DNA of 64,000 nucleotides from Flintibacter faecis (lineage in GTDB: Bacteria; Bacillota; Clostridia; Oscillospirales; Oscillospiraceae). Numbering within the stretch: the first letter of the stretch is position 1; each line of letters begins with the position of its first letter. Under the pieces are notes generated by a model, which searched no databases, was not told the DNA's origin, and saw nothing but the letters and a program-made list of their open reading frames with translations. Where the stretch lies: NCBI RefSeq assembly GCF_014287875.1, contig NZ_JACOPN010000001.1:372001-436000 (forward strand), read 5' to 3'. Shown here one piece after another: positions 42,923 to 50,314 of this stretch. Made by a program: the position numbers and the translations under genes.

Positions 42923-43824
42923 CACGACTGAACCACTGGAAGTTAAAGCTCTTCCCACTGCTGCTTGCCCTGGTGCTGGCCCTGTCCGCCTGCCAGGGCG
43001 CTCTGCCCGGAGACTGGAGCTATGCGGGAGGCGGGGCCGTCTCCCTGGACGACATCCCCGCCTATTCCGGCCAGGCTTACATCGCCGTCAACGACAACCA
43101 GCCATTTTTTACCCAGGACGAGCTGACCACACAGGCGTTTGAAACATACAGCGAGCTGGACAGCCTGGGCCGCTGCGGCACGGCTTACGCCAACATCTGC
43201 CGGGAGCTGATGCCAACCGAGCCCCGGGGGGAGATCGGCTCGGTAAAGCCCACGGGCTGGCAGAGCGTGAAATATGACTTTGTGGACGGCAAGTCTCTGT
43301 ACAACCGCTGCCACCTCATCGGCTTTCAGCTGGCGGGGGAGAACGCCAACCCCAAGAACCTCATCACCGGCACCCGGTATCTGAACATCGAGGGGATGCT
43401 CCCCTTTGAAAACCTGGTGGCCGACTATGTAAAGGAGACGGACCAGCATGTGCTCTATCGGGTCACCCCCGTGTTCCAGGGCCAGGATCTAGTGGCCCGG
43501 GGCGTGCTGATGGAGGGCCTGTCCGTGGAGGACAGCGGCGAGGGCGTGACCTTCTGTGTCTACGCCTATAACGTGCAGCCCGGGGTGGACATCGACTACG
43601 CCACCGGGGACAACCGCGCCTCTGACAGCCAGAGCGCCGGGGATGCCAGCCAGCCCGACAGCAGCCAGGGGACTTATGTGCTGAACATCAGCTCGAAAAA
43701 GTTCCACCTGCCCAGCTGCGGCGGCGTGAAGGACATCAAGTCGGAAAACCGCCAGGACTACACCGGCCCCCGCCAGGCCCTCATCGACCAGGGCTATCAG
43801 CCCTGCGGGCGGTGCAAGCCATAA
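42919..43824 (+). CDS. DNA/RNA non-specific endonuclease lipoprotein with C-terminal Ada-like zinc module
   Basis: 301 residues. Lipoprotein signal with lipobox LSAC (Cys about 24). The nuclease domain (about 55-225) has the DNA-entry-nuclease type motif YNRCHLIGFQLAGENANPKNLITGTRYLN, with the NRCH replacing DRGH, and an Asn of the metal site. A linker rich in Ser/Asp/Gln leads to a C-terminal metal-binding module (about 252-301; FHLPSCGGVKDIK...GYQPCGRCKP) like that of Ada. Acts outside the cell, perhaps in DNA use or uptake. Confidence 0.88.
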   Translation: MTRLNHWKLKLFPLLLALVLALSACQGALPGDWSYAGGGAVSLDDIPAYSGQAYIAVNDNQPFFTQDELTTQAFETYSELDSLGRCGTAYANICRELMPTEPRGEIGSVKPTGWQSVKYDFVDGKSLYNRCHLIGFQLAGENANPKNLITGTRYLNIEGMLPFENLVADYVKETDQHVLYRVTPVFQGQDLVARGVLMEGLSVEDSGEGVTFCVYAYNVQPGVDIDYATGDNRASDSQSAGDASQPDSSQGTYVLNISSKKFHLPSCGGVKDIKSENRQDYTGPRQALIDQGYQPCGRCKP

Positions 43825-43857
43825 AATTTTTGCCCAAAATTTTTGTCATAGATGTAC

Positions 43858-43885
43858 GAAACCGTCCCACTCTCGGGACGGTTTC
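43858..43885. terminator. Terminator after the nuclease gene
   Basis: GAAACCGTCCC / GGGACGGTTTC, six-base loop, T-rich tail. Confidence 0.85.
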
Positions 43886-43937
43886 TCTTTGGGTAAAAGG
43901 GACTTTTTTCGTCCCGGATATCAAGGAGGAATTTTCT

Positions 43938-44441
43938 ATGGCAAGCAGCAAGCACACCACACAGTATCAGCTCAACCAGTGGCAGGCTGGGGACCCGGTG
44001 CTGCGGGAGGACTTCAACAGTGACAACCTGAAACTGGAAAACGCCCTGGCCGCTCTGGCCGCCGCCCTTGCTACCAAAGCGGGAAACGACCAGCTGTCCG
44101 CGGCGGAGCAGACCATCCCAAAAGTGGCCGCCGGCTCCTATGTGGGCGACGGGACAGCCAGCAAAAGCATCTCCCTCCCCTTCACCCCCAAGGCGGTGTA
44201 TGTCTGCCCCAGTCACGGCGGCACCCTGTGGATCCCCGAGGGCTCTGGCAACGGCACCACCTATACCTACGGCGGTCTGGCCGTCACGGGACAGAACGCC
44301 GTCACCTGGCGGGGCGGCCACGACGTGGTGGCCATCCAGACCGGCGGCTTCACCGCCTATTACGCCCACTACAGCAACGAGTTCATGTACGCCGCCGCCA
44401 ACATGGAAAACCAGACCTATGTGTTCATCGCCATTGGATAA
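43938..44441 (+). CDS. Phage tail-fibre-like protein, orphan
   Basis: 167 residues. Opens with TTQYQLNQWQAGDPVLREDFNSDN, the pattern found at the start of tail-fibre/receptor-binding proteins in clostridial phages, then a short coiled stretch and a beta-rich Gly/Thr-rich end. AAGGAGGAATTTTCT precedes the ATG. No other phage gene is near and it has its own terminator, so it is a domesticated remnant or a cell-surface protein using a phage-like fold. Confidence 0.6.
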   Translation: MASSKHTTQYQLNQWQAGDPVLREDFNSDNLKLENALAALAAALATKAGNDQLSAAEQTIPKVAAGSYVGDGTASKSISLPFTPKAVYVCPSHGGTLWIPEGSGNGTTYTYGGLAVTGQNAVTWRGGHDVVAIQTGGFTAYYAHYSNEFMYAAANMENQTYVFIAIG

Positions 44442-44447
44442 ACGCAC

Positions 44448-44494
44448 AAAAAAATTGCCGGAAGCCGATTTTTTCTCGGCTTCCGGCATTTTTT
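44448..44494. terminator. Bidirectional terminator
   Basis: TGCCGGAAGCCGA / TCGGCTTCCGGCA with A-run before and T-run after, between the tail-like gene and degV. Confidence 0.93.
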
Positions 44495-44501
44495 GTTGAT
44501 T

Positions 44502-45383
44502 TTAACGTCTGTCCCGGATATGCAGCAGCTTGGTCACCGTCACAGCCCTTGCCCCCGGGCCGATGTGACAGGCCACGCTGAGGGACAGGGGGGCCATGTA
44601 GATCTCATAGCCGGGGAAGGCCTCCTCCAGCTCGCCCTTCCACTCCTGGGCGCTGTCGGCATCGCCGGTGTAGGCGGCGGCCACATATAGGTTCTCCGGC
44701 CCCTGGCTGTCGGCAAAGTCGGTGTCCATGGTGTGGCGGACGGCCTCGATCATGGCCTTTTTGGCGGCCTTCCAGCCCCGGGTCTTGGAGAAGGCATCCA
44801 GCTTTTCCCCCTTGATGCGCAGCACGGGCTTTAGATTCAGCACCGTGCCGATGGCGGCGGCGGCGGGAGTGAGGCGGCCGCCCTTTTTCAGATATTTCAG
44901 GGTGTCCACCGTGATATAGATGTCCGAGTCGAACTTGGTCCGCTCCAGCTCTTCCTTGATCTCGGCCGCCGTCAAGCCCTTCTCCGCCATGGTCTTGGCA
45001 TCCATCACCGACTGGAGCTGGGTGACGGAGATGCGCTGGTTGTTCACCACCTGCACCCGCCCGTCATAGTCGTCGGCCAGGATCTGGGCCGTCTGGCAGG
45101 AGCTGCTCAGCCCGCTGGACATGGGGATGTGGACCACCGCGTCATGGTCCTTCAGCAGGGTGTCCCACAGCTCGGTCACATCGCCGGGGGCGGGCTGGCT
45201 GGTCTTTACATCGGCCCCCTGGGCCAGATAGTCATAAAACTGCTCCTGGGTCAGGGTGATGTCCTCCAAAAACAGCTCGTCGTTGATATAAAAAGGCATG
45301 GGCAGCACCCACACGCCCAGTTGCTTGCTCTGCGCCTGGGTGATGCCGCTGTTGCTGTCCGTCACGATGGCGATCTTCTGCAT
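44502..45383 (-). CDS. DegV family protein (fatty-acid binding)
   Basis: 293 residues of the DegV/FakB family: KIAIVTDSNSGI at the N-terminus, HIPMSSGLSSSCQTAQ, and YITVDTLKYLKKGGRLTPAAAAIGTVLNLKPVLRIKGEKL. Members hand fatty acids to the FakA kinase for phospholipid synthesis. AGAGAGGTATATT precedes the ATG. Monocistronic; no fakA nearby. Confidence 0.94.
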   Translation of the reverse strand: MQKIAIVTDSNSGITQAQSKQLGVWVLPMPFYINDELFLEDITLTQEQFYDYLAQGADVKTSQPAPGDVTELWDTLLKDHDAVVHIPMSSGLSSSCQTAQILADDYDGRVQVVNNQRISVTQLQSVMDAKTMAEKGLTAAEIKEELERTKFDSDIYITVDTLKYLKKGGRLTPAAAAIGTVLNLKPVLRIKGEKLDAFSKTRGWKAAKKAMIEAVRHTMDTDFADSQGPENLYVAAAYTGDADSAQEWKGELEEAFPGYEIYMAPLSLSVACHIGPGARAVTVTKLLHIRDRR

Positions 45384-45460
45384 AATATACCTCTCTTGAA
45401 AAATAACATTCCCTTACAAGAAGCCATTATAGCCTCCCTATGACAGAAGTCAAGCAGCGC

Positions 45461-45667
45461 TCACTGCTTCTTCTGCAGCTTTTTTCTTGTTCCGTCGGGG
45501 TACTGGACATAGGTATTCTCCAGGTGGGCGATGAGCTGCTGCTTGTGGGCATCGATATACTCCCGGTGCAGGGCGGCCCGCTCGGCCTCCTCTTCGGCCG
45601 TCAGCCCCTCGGGACTCTTTCTCTTCTTGGCCAGCTCGTTGATCCGGGCGATCTTTTCTGCTTCCAT
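45461..45667 (-). CDS. DUF896 (UPF0291) protein
   Basis: 68-residue helical, charged protein with IARINELAKKRKSPEGLTAEEEAERAALHREYI, the hallmark of the YnzC-like family. Function unknown; Bacillus members are under SOS control. AGGAGGAACAGATC precedes the ATG. Downstream of the S4-domain gene on the same strand. Confidence 0.92.
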   Translation of the reverse strand: MEAEKIARINELAKKRKSPEGLTAEEEAERAALHREYIDAHKQQLIAHLENTYVQYPDGTRKKLQKKQ

Positions 45668-45738
45668 GATCTGTTCCTCCTAATGATACATCCGCCGGAA
45701 GGTTTTCCACATTCTCCGGCAGTTTTGTGGATAAAGAT

Positions 45739-46539
45739 TTAAATATAGCGCTCCAGCACCAGCATGGTGCGGCCCTTCCGGGACTGGCCGGGGACCTCCT
45801 TCACCACGCACTTGCCCAGCCCCCGGCAGGTGAGCACGTCACCCTCCTCCACCTGATGGTCGCCCTTCAGGCACTCCCGGTGGTTCACTGCCACCTTGCC
45901 CGCGGACACATAGCCCGCCGCCTTGGACCGGGACAGGGAAAAGCCCGCTGCCAGCACCGCATCCAGCCGTGGGGTGGCCACCGTGTCCCGGATGGTCTTC
46001 ACGGCGGCCTGGGCGGGGCACAGCTCGCCCACAGGGATCTCCCGCACCGAGACCTTCCACCGCCCGGCGCTCTCCCACTGGGAGAGCAAAATGGGCAGCG
46101 TCTGGCGCAGCACGGCCACCTGACAGCGGCCCTTCTCCGGGAACAGGATGTCCCCCAGCTTCTCCCGGGTAAGCCCCAGGCCCATCAGGGCCCCCAGTAC
46201 ATCCCGGTGCCCCAGGTCGGCGTTTGCGGGGAAGGTGCCCTCCACCGCCGCTACCGGACCCTCCGGGTCGCCCGTCACGTCCTCCGGCTCCTGCCAATCA
46301 GGGAGAAAGACGCAGGCGGTGCGCTCGGCGTCGGGATAGCCGCCCCAGAACAGGCTTCTGACCGGCCCGCACAGCCGCAGCATGTCCTCCACCGCCCCCC
46401 GCTCCCCGGGGGAGAGGAAGGACGTGTGGGCGGGCACCCCCCGGTTTTGGGCCAGCTCCAGCTTGTCCATCACCCGGGCCAGCAGCACCCGCTCCTCCCC
46501 GCTGCGGGCGCAGCGGTCCAGAAGGTCTTTTTTGTTCAT
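45739..46539 (-). CDS. S4-domain RNA-binding protein, YlmH-like
   Basis: 266 residues. The N-terminal and middle parts match the YlmH family (TSFLSPGERGAVEDMLR, FLPDWQEPEDV, HRDVLGALMGLGLTREKLGDILF) and the C-terminus is an S4 domain (about 190-250; RLDAVLAAGFSLSRSKAAGYVSAGKVAVN). YlmH-type proteins bind ribosomes and act in ribosome rescue/quality control in Bacillus. The ATG at 46539 is chosen as it sits seven bases after AAGGAG. Usually found with divisome genes; here isolated. Confidence 0.9.
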   Translation of the reverse strand: MNKKDLLDRCARSGEERVLLARVMDKLELAQNRGVPAHTSFLSPGERGAVEDMLRLCGPVRSLFWGGYPDAERTACVFLPDWQEPEDVTGDPEGPVAAVEGTFPANADLGHRDVLGALMGLGLTREKLGDILFPEKGRCQVAVLRQTLPILLSQWESAGRWKVSVREIPVGELCPAQAAVKTIRDTVATPRLDAVLAAGFSLSRSKAAGYVSAGKVAVNHRECLKGDHQVEEGDVLTCRGLGKCVVKEVPGQSRKGRTMLVLERYI

Positions 46540-46556
46540 GGCCATGCTCCTTCGTT

Positions 46557-48308
46557 TCAAATGCTCCAGATTTTTTCGCTGAGCTGATAGAGCATTCTTT
46601 GCCGCTCCTCAATGCTCTGCTTGTTCCACTCCGTCCAGGCCGTCAACATCCCATTGGTCCGATTGATCGCAGTATCCTTCCCCTGGTCCACCAGCGCCGG
46701 AAGAGATTTTGTCAGATAGAATCTGGATTTTCGGTACGCCTCACACTTTTCCTTGTATGTGCTGTTTTGGATGGAGCGGTTTATGCTGTTTTCCAGCAGG
46801 GTCAGATTTCCCAGACGATTCAAATAAACCGGGAATTCCTCCTCACTCACGCCATAGACCTGTTTATCCTCACATGTCTGGGGCATGATGTGTTCAATCT
46901 CTACACCAGGACCAGTATAAAGGGCGATGCTCTGCGGCTCCTGCTGCCCCATACACATGGCCTCTACATAGGCCGTGATTTTTCCCAAAATAAACTTGAC
47001 CCGGTATTGCTGCATACTGTTCAGCCCCAGGCGCATAAAGTTCAGCTCATTATCCTGCTTCCACTCCTGTATCACGGGCATCACTCCGCGGTCAATGAAT
47101 GTGGTCAGCTGGTCATTTGTTTGAATGGCCCGTATCTCCCTGCACCACAGGGAGAACCGCCGCTCCGTCACATTGGTCGCCACATGATTGATGACGGCAT
47201 AGTAGACAATGGATTCAACCAGGCCCTTAAACCGGGCCAGTGCGCTTTGTTCCATGTTAGAGGCAGCCAGAAGCAGCATCAAATGCAGCCGATAAGACCG
47301 TCCCGCCAAAAGCGGGATATTCTCCAGATGTTCATTCCCGTCAGCATGGTCAGCCGGAAAGCGGTATCTTGCATAGAGTTCCGCCCCGTGCTCCAGCTTC
47401 TGAACAAACTGAAAGGGCCTGTCCTCATAGTGGCACTGGTCATTGTTGTTTTTAAACTAGGTATAGATCTGGTCCTCCCGCAATATCTGGTCCCGCTCCA
47501 TCTCTGTGCTGTAATTGGCCATGATGAAATAACGCAGAAACCGCAGGGGCTTTTCGTCAATCTGCTCCAGCTTGCGGATAATCTGTTTCCAGGTCAGATT
47601 TAACTCTTTAAATTGTTCCCGCTCTACCTGACGGAAAATCATATTTTTCATTAAATCCATGGGGTCCAGACCCTTGCCTCGCTGGTTAATCGTCTCAAAT
47701 ATTTTCAGTGCGTCGGTAATGTCATGGGTCTCGATGCGGATAAAGCTGGTTTTTACAAGAAAGAAGGCTACGAATTTCCGCAGTTCCTCCTTTTGCGGGA
47801 AGTGATCGTCTATCCATTTTTGTGCCAGATGAAACGCCTCAAACAGCCGCCGCCCAGATTGGGACAGTTCCCCAGCTCCGGGTTCATTTTTTTCGATCTG
47901 CTCCAGATACCCTTTTGCATCCTCATACTGAAGCTGCACATGATAGCGGTGGTCGATGTCTCCGTCTGCATTATAGGCAGAGCTGAAGATCAAGTTGTCA
48001 ATGATCCCGGTCTGATCTCCAAAGCGCTTCAGCGCCGCTTTGATGGCACACAGGATGATAAAAAAAGTTGTCAGCCGCTGCTGGCCGTCGATGAGCTCAA
48101 AATTATTCTCGTTGGCGTAAGTGACCATCGTCCCTAAAAAATACGCCTTCTTGGGGTCTGCCTCATAGGCTTCCAGCAGGTCGAACAGCAGCTGTTCCAC
48201 CTGGGCGCCCTCCCATACATATTCCCGCTGATAGTCCGGCACAACATAAAAATCCTGAAATGCCGAATTTACAGTTTGATCGCTGTACTTGATATAACTA
48301 TCCGCCAC
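46557..48308 (-). pseudogene. GmrSD-type (DUF262-DUF1524) restriction gene interrupted by one amber codon
   Basis: A GTG start at 48308 after GGGGGAGCTCT opens a frame of 583 codons with one internal TAG at 47457-47459. Before it: DUF262 with VPDYQREYVW and the ELIDGQQRLTTFF nucleotide site. After it, in the same frame: a helical part and a DUF1524 HNH-like site (EIEHIMPQT and LGNLTLLENSINR). The stop falls in YT*FKNNND, where Trp (TGG) is usual, so one TGG-to-TAG change explains it. Intact members are modification-dependent restriction enzymes against phage DNA with glucosylated bases, or related anti-phage nucleases. As it stands, only a 283-residue N-terminal part is made. Confidence 0.85.
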
Positions 48309-48439
48309 AGAGCTCCCCCGCTTTCTCTCATCTGTCTGAATTCAGGTCGATTATACATGATTTGGCTGGCTTTTACAAGCGTGCGGCTGGAGTCTTAAAA
48401 AAAACGGCGTTTTTTTCTCGTTTTTTCGCATGTAAACTC

Positions 48440-48467
48440 TTGACAATCTCTGACTTTCCGATATAAT
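48440..48467 (+). promoter_or_regulatory. rpsF operon promoter
   Basis: Perfect -35 TTGACA (48440-48445), 16-bp spacer, perfect -10 TATAAT (48462-48467). Confidence 0.85.
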
Positions 48468-48499
48468 AATAAAGTCTGTTTCAAGCGATGATGCAGGCA

Positions 48500-48530
48500 T
48501 ATCCTTGCTCCCGGTGCAAGGCCGGGGGCC
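48500..48530 (+). ncRNA. Pseudoknotted leader of rpsF, candidate S6:S18 autoregulatory site
   Basis: Stem CCTTGC / GCAAGG (48503-48508 with 48516-48521); its loop CCCGG (48510-48514) can pair with CCGGG just after the stem (48522-48526), forming an H-type pseudoknot ahead of the ribosome site. rpsF operons often carry a leader bound by the S6:S18 pair; the match to that motif is suggested, not shown. Confidence 0.42.
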
Positions 48531-48557
48531 ATACGTCCATAAGGAGGTGCAAGTAAA

Positions 48558-48854
48558 ATGGCAAAGATCAATGCGAACTACGAGGCGGTCTACATTCTGA
48601 ACCCTTCTCTGAGCGAGGAGCAGATCGCCGCTCTGGTGGCCAAGTTCAAGGCCGTCGTGGAAGCCAACGGTACCGTTTCCGAGGTTGACGAGTGGGGCAA
48701 GCGCCGTCTGGCCTATCCCATCAACGACCTGATGGAGGGTTACTACGTTCTGATGACCTTCAACGCCGCCGCCGCGATCCCCGCTGAGCTGGATCGTATC
48801 TTCCGTATTACCGACGGCGTGATGCGTTCCCTGATCGTCTGCAAGGACCAGTAA
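48558..48854 (+). CDS. rpsF: 30S ribosomal protein S6
   Basis: 98 residues; NYEAVYILNPSLSEEQIAALV, DEWGKRRLAYPINDLMEGYYVLM and the C-terminal RITDGVMRSLIV are standard for bS6. AAGGAGG precedes the ATG. First gene of rpsF-ssb-rpsR. Confidence 0.98.
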   Translation: MAKINANYEAVYILNPSLSEEQIAALVAKFKAVVEANGTVSEVDEWGKRRLAYPINDLMEGYYVLMTFNAAAAIPAELDRIFRITDGVMRSLIVCKDQ

Positions 48855-48866
48855 GGGAGGAGCACT

Positions 48867-49361
48867 ATGCTCAACAAAATTTTCATCATGGGCCGCCTGA
48901 CCCGTGACCCCGAGCTTCGCCGCACCCAGACCGGCACGCCTGTGGCGTCCTTCTCCCTGGCCGTTGACCGGGACTTCAAGGACCGGAACACCGGCGAGCG
49001 CACCACCGATTTTATCGACTGCGTGGCCTGGCGGCAGACCGGGGAATTCGTCAGCCGTTACTTCACGAAGGGCCGCATGGCCATCGTGGAGGGCCGTCTT
49101 CAGATCCGCGATTGGACGGATAAAGAGGGCAACAAGCGCCGCTCTGCCGAGGTGGTGGCTGACCAGGTCTATTTCGGCGATTCCAAGCGGGACAGCGAGA
49201 ACGGCGGTTACTCCGCCGGCTACAGCCAGCAGCAGGGCGGCTATGCCCCCAGCAATTCCGGCTACTCCGCGCCCGCCGCACCCTCCGGCTATGGGGCCCC
49301 TCCCGCGGACGGGGACCAGTTTGCCGAGCTTTCTGATGACGACGGCGAGCTGCCGTTTTGA
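48867..49361 (+). CDS. ssb: Single-stranded DNA-binding protein
   Basis: 164 residues: OB fold (about 1-108; NKIFIMGRLTRDPELRRTQTG, FIDCVAWRQTGEFVSRYFTKGRMAIVEGRLQ), a Gly/Tyr/Gln/Ala-rich linker and the acidic partner-binding tail ending DDDGELPF. GGGAGGAGCACT precedes the ATG. Lies between rpsF and rpsR as usual. Confidence 0.98.
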   Translation: MLNKIFIMGRLTRDPELRRTQTGTPVASFSLAVDRDFKDRNTGERTTDFIDCVAWRQTGEFVSRYFTKGRMAIVEGRLQIRDWTDKEGNKRRSAEVVADQVYFGDSKRDSENGGYSAGYSQQQGGYAPSNSGYSAPAAPSGYGAPPADGDQFAELSDDDGELPF

Positions 49362-49398
49362 CTTTGACCGTATCTGGTCGTAAAAGGAGGTAACATCC

Positions 49399-49644
49399 AT
49401 GGCTATGGAACGTGATAACAGAGCTCCCCGCGGCCGCAAGCGCCGCAAGGTCTGCGCCTTCTGCGTTGACAAGGTGGAGTGCATCGACTATAAGGACGCC
49501 GCCAAGCTGCGCCGGTTCACTTCTGAGCGGGCCAAGATCCTGCCCCGCCGCACCACCGGCACCTGCGCCATGCATCAGCGCCAGCTGACTGAGGCCATCA
49601 AGCGCGCCCGTCAGATCGCCCTGCTGCCCTACGTCACCGACTAA
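49399..49644 (+). CDS. rpsR: 30S ribosomal protein S18
   Basis: 81 residues with [37 protein letters not shown] pattern of bS18, including a Cys pair (zinc-type C+ form). AAAAGGAGG precedes the ATG. Confidence 0.98.
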   Translation: MAMERDNRAPRGRKRRKVCAFCVDKVECIDYKDAAKLRRFTSERAKILPRRTTGTCAMHQRQLTEAIKRARQIALLPYVTD

Positions 49645-49663
49645 TTTGTGACTGGCTTTTTCT

Positions 49664-49693
49664 GGCCGCACCCATTGGGTGCGGCCGTTTTTT
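49664..49693 (+). terminator. rpsF-ssb-rpsR terminator
   Basis: GGCCGCACCC-ATT-GGGTGCGGCC, then six T. Confidence 0.93.
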
Positions 49694-49775
49694 ATGCCCA
49701 TCTTGGCCCTCACAGCGGGAAACAAGCTGGGGTCGATGTCCTCATCCGCCCGCAGCGTGTCGATAACCCCCTTTC

Positions 49776-49812
49776 TGTCATTCCGAGGAGCGAAGCGACG
49801 TGGCAATCCGTC
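49776..49812. repeat. Interspersed palindromic repeat, single copy
   Basis: One reverse-oriented unit of the 2835 family (TGTCATTCCGAGGAGCGAAG...), with a fragment of the GGATG/CATCC-CGCCC element (about 49737-49757) before it. The rest of the 49645-49952 gap holds a terminator and a promoter only. Confidence 0.8.
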
Positions 49813-49862
49813 TCTCATCGCAAAACTTTTCCGCCAAAAAGCAAAAAAGTTTGCTTTTCCTG

Positions 49863-49891
49863 TTTACAGTCACGCTTTAATGCGTTATAGT
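49863..49891 (+). promoter_or_regulatory. Promoter of yerC
   Basis: -35 TTTACA (49863-49868), 17-bp spacer, -10 TATAGT (49886-49891). Confidence 0.6.
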
Positions 49892-49952
49892 TATTAGGAA
49901 GCGGCACGGCCTGTCGTGGCGCTATCGGTCTACAGCCGAAAGGAGCAGCGTT

Positions 49953-50282
49953 ATGGCGAAAACAGAACACCGGCAGCGCAGTCTGGCGCTTTACGAGACC
50001 ATCCTGAAATTAAAGGACCTGGACGAGTGCTGCAAGTTCTTCGACGACCTGTGTACCCCCACAGAGCTGCGCTCTATGGAGCAGCGCTTTGATGTGGCGG
50101 TGTATCTCCAGCAGGGACTGGTCTATCTGGACATTCTGGACAAGACGGGGGCCAGCAGTGCCACCATCAGTCGGGTCCGGCGGTCAATGCTGGACAACGG
50201 CGCAGGGGGCGTGATGGAGACGGTCATCCGCCGGGAGGGCCTGGGCCAGCGGGATGAGTCTGAAGCTAAGAAACCCGAATAA
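49953..50282 (+). CDS. TrpR-like regulator, YerC/YecD family
   Basis: 109 residues of the YerC/YecD family, related to the Trp repressor fold: LYETILKLKDLDECCKFFDDLCTPTELRSMEQRFDVAVYL and the helix-turn-helix SSATISRVRRSM. GAAAGGAG precedes the ATG. It lies 32 bp before iorA on the same strand, so a role in control of the aryl-pyruvate operon is an attractive inference. Confidence 0.9.
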   Translation: MAKTEHRQRSLALYETILKLKDLDECCKFFDDLCTPTELRSMEQRFDVAVYLQQGLVYLDILDKTGASSATISRVRRSMLDNGAGGVMETVIRREGLGQRDESEAKKPE

Positions 50283-50314
50283 TGAGAAGATAAAGAGAAA
50301 GCAGGGAGCTAAGT

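Noticed and set aside
43938-44441. Prophage
   Set aside because: Only one phage-like gene; no integrase, capsid, terminase, lysis genes or attachment sites around it.
47457-47459. In-frame TAG as a pyrrolysine or readthrough codon
   Set aside because: No pyl genes or methylamine methyltransferase context, no stem-loop obvious after the codon, and a TGG-to-TAG change explains it more simply.
48309-48557. Additional small gene between the restriction gene and rpsF
   Set aside because: No frame with a ribosome site; the region holds the rpsF promoter and structured leader.
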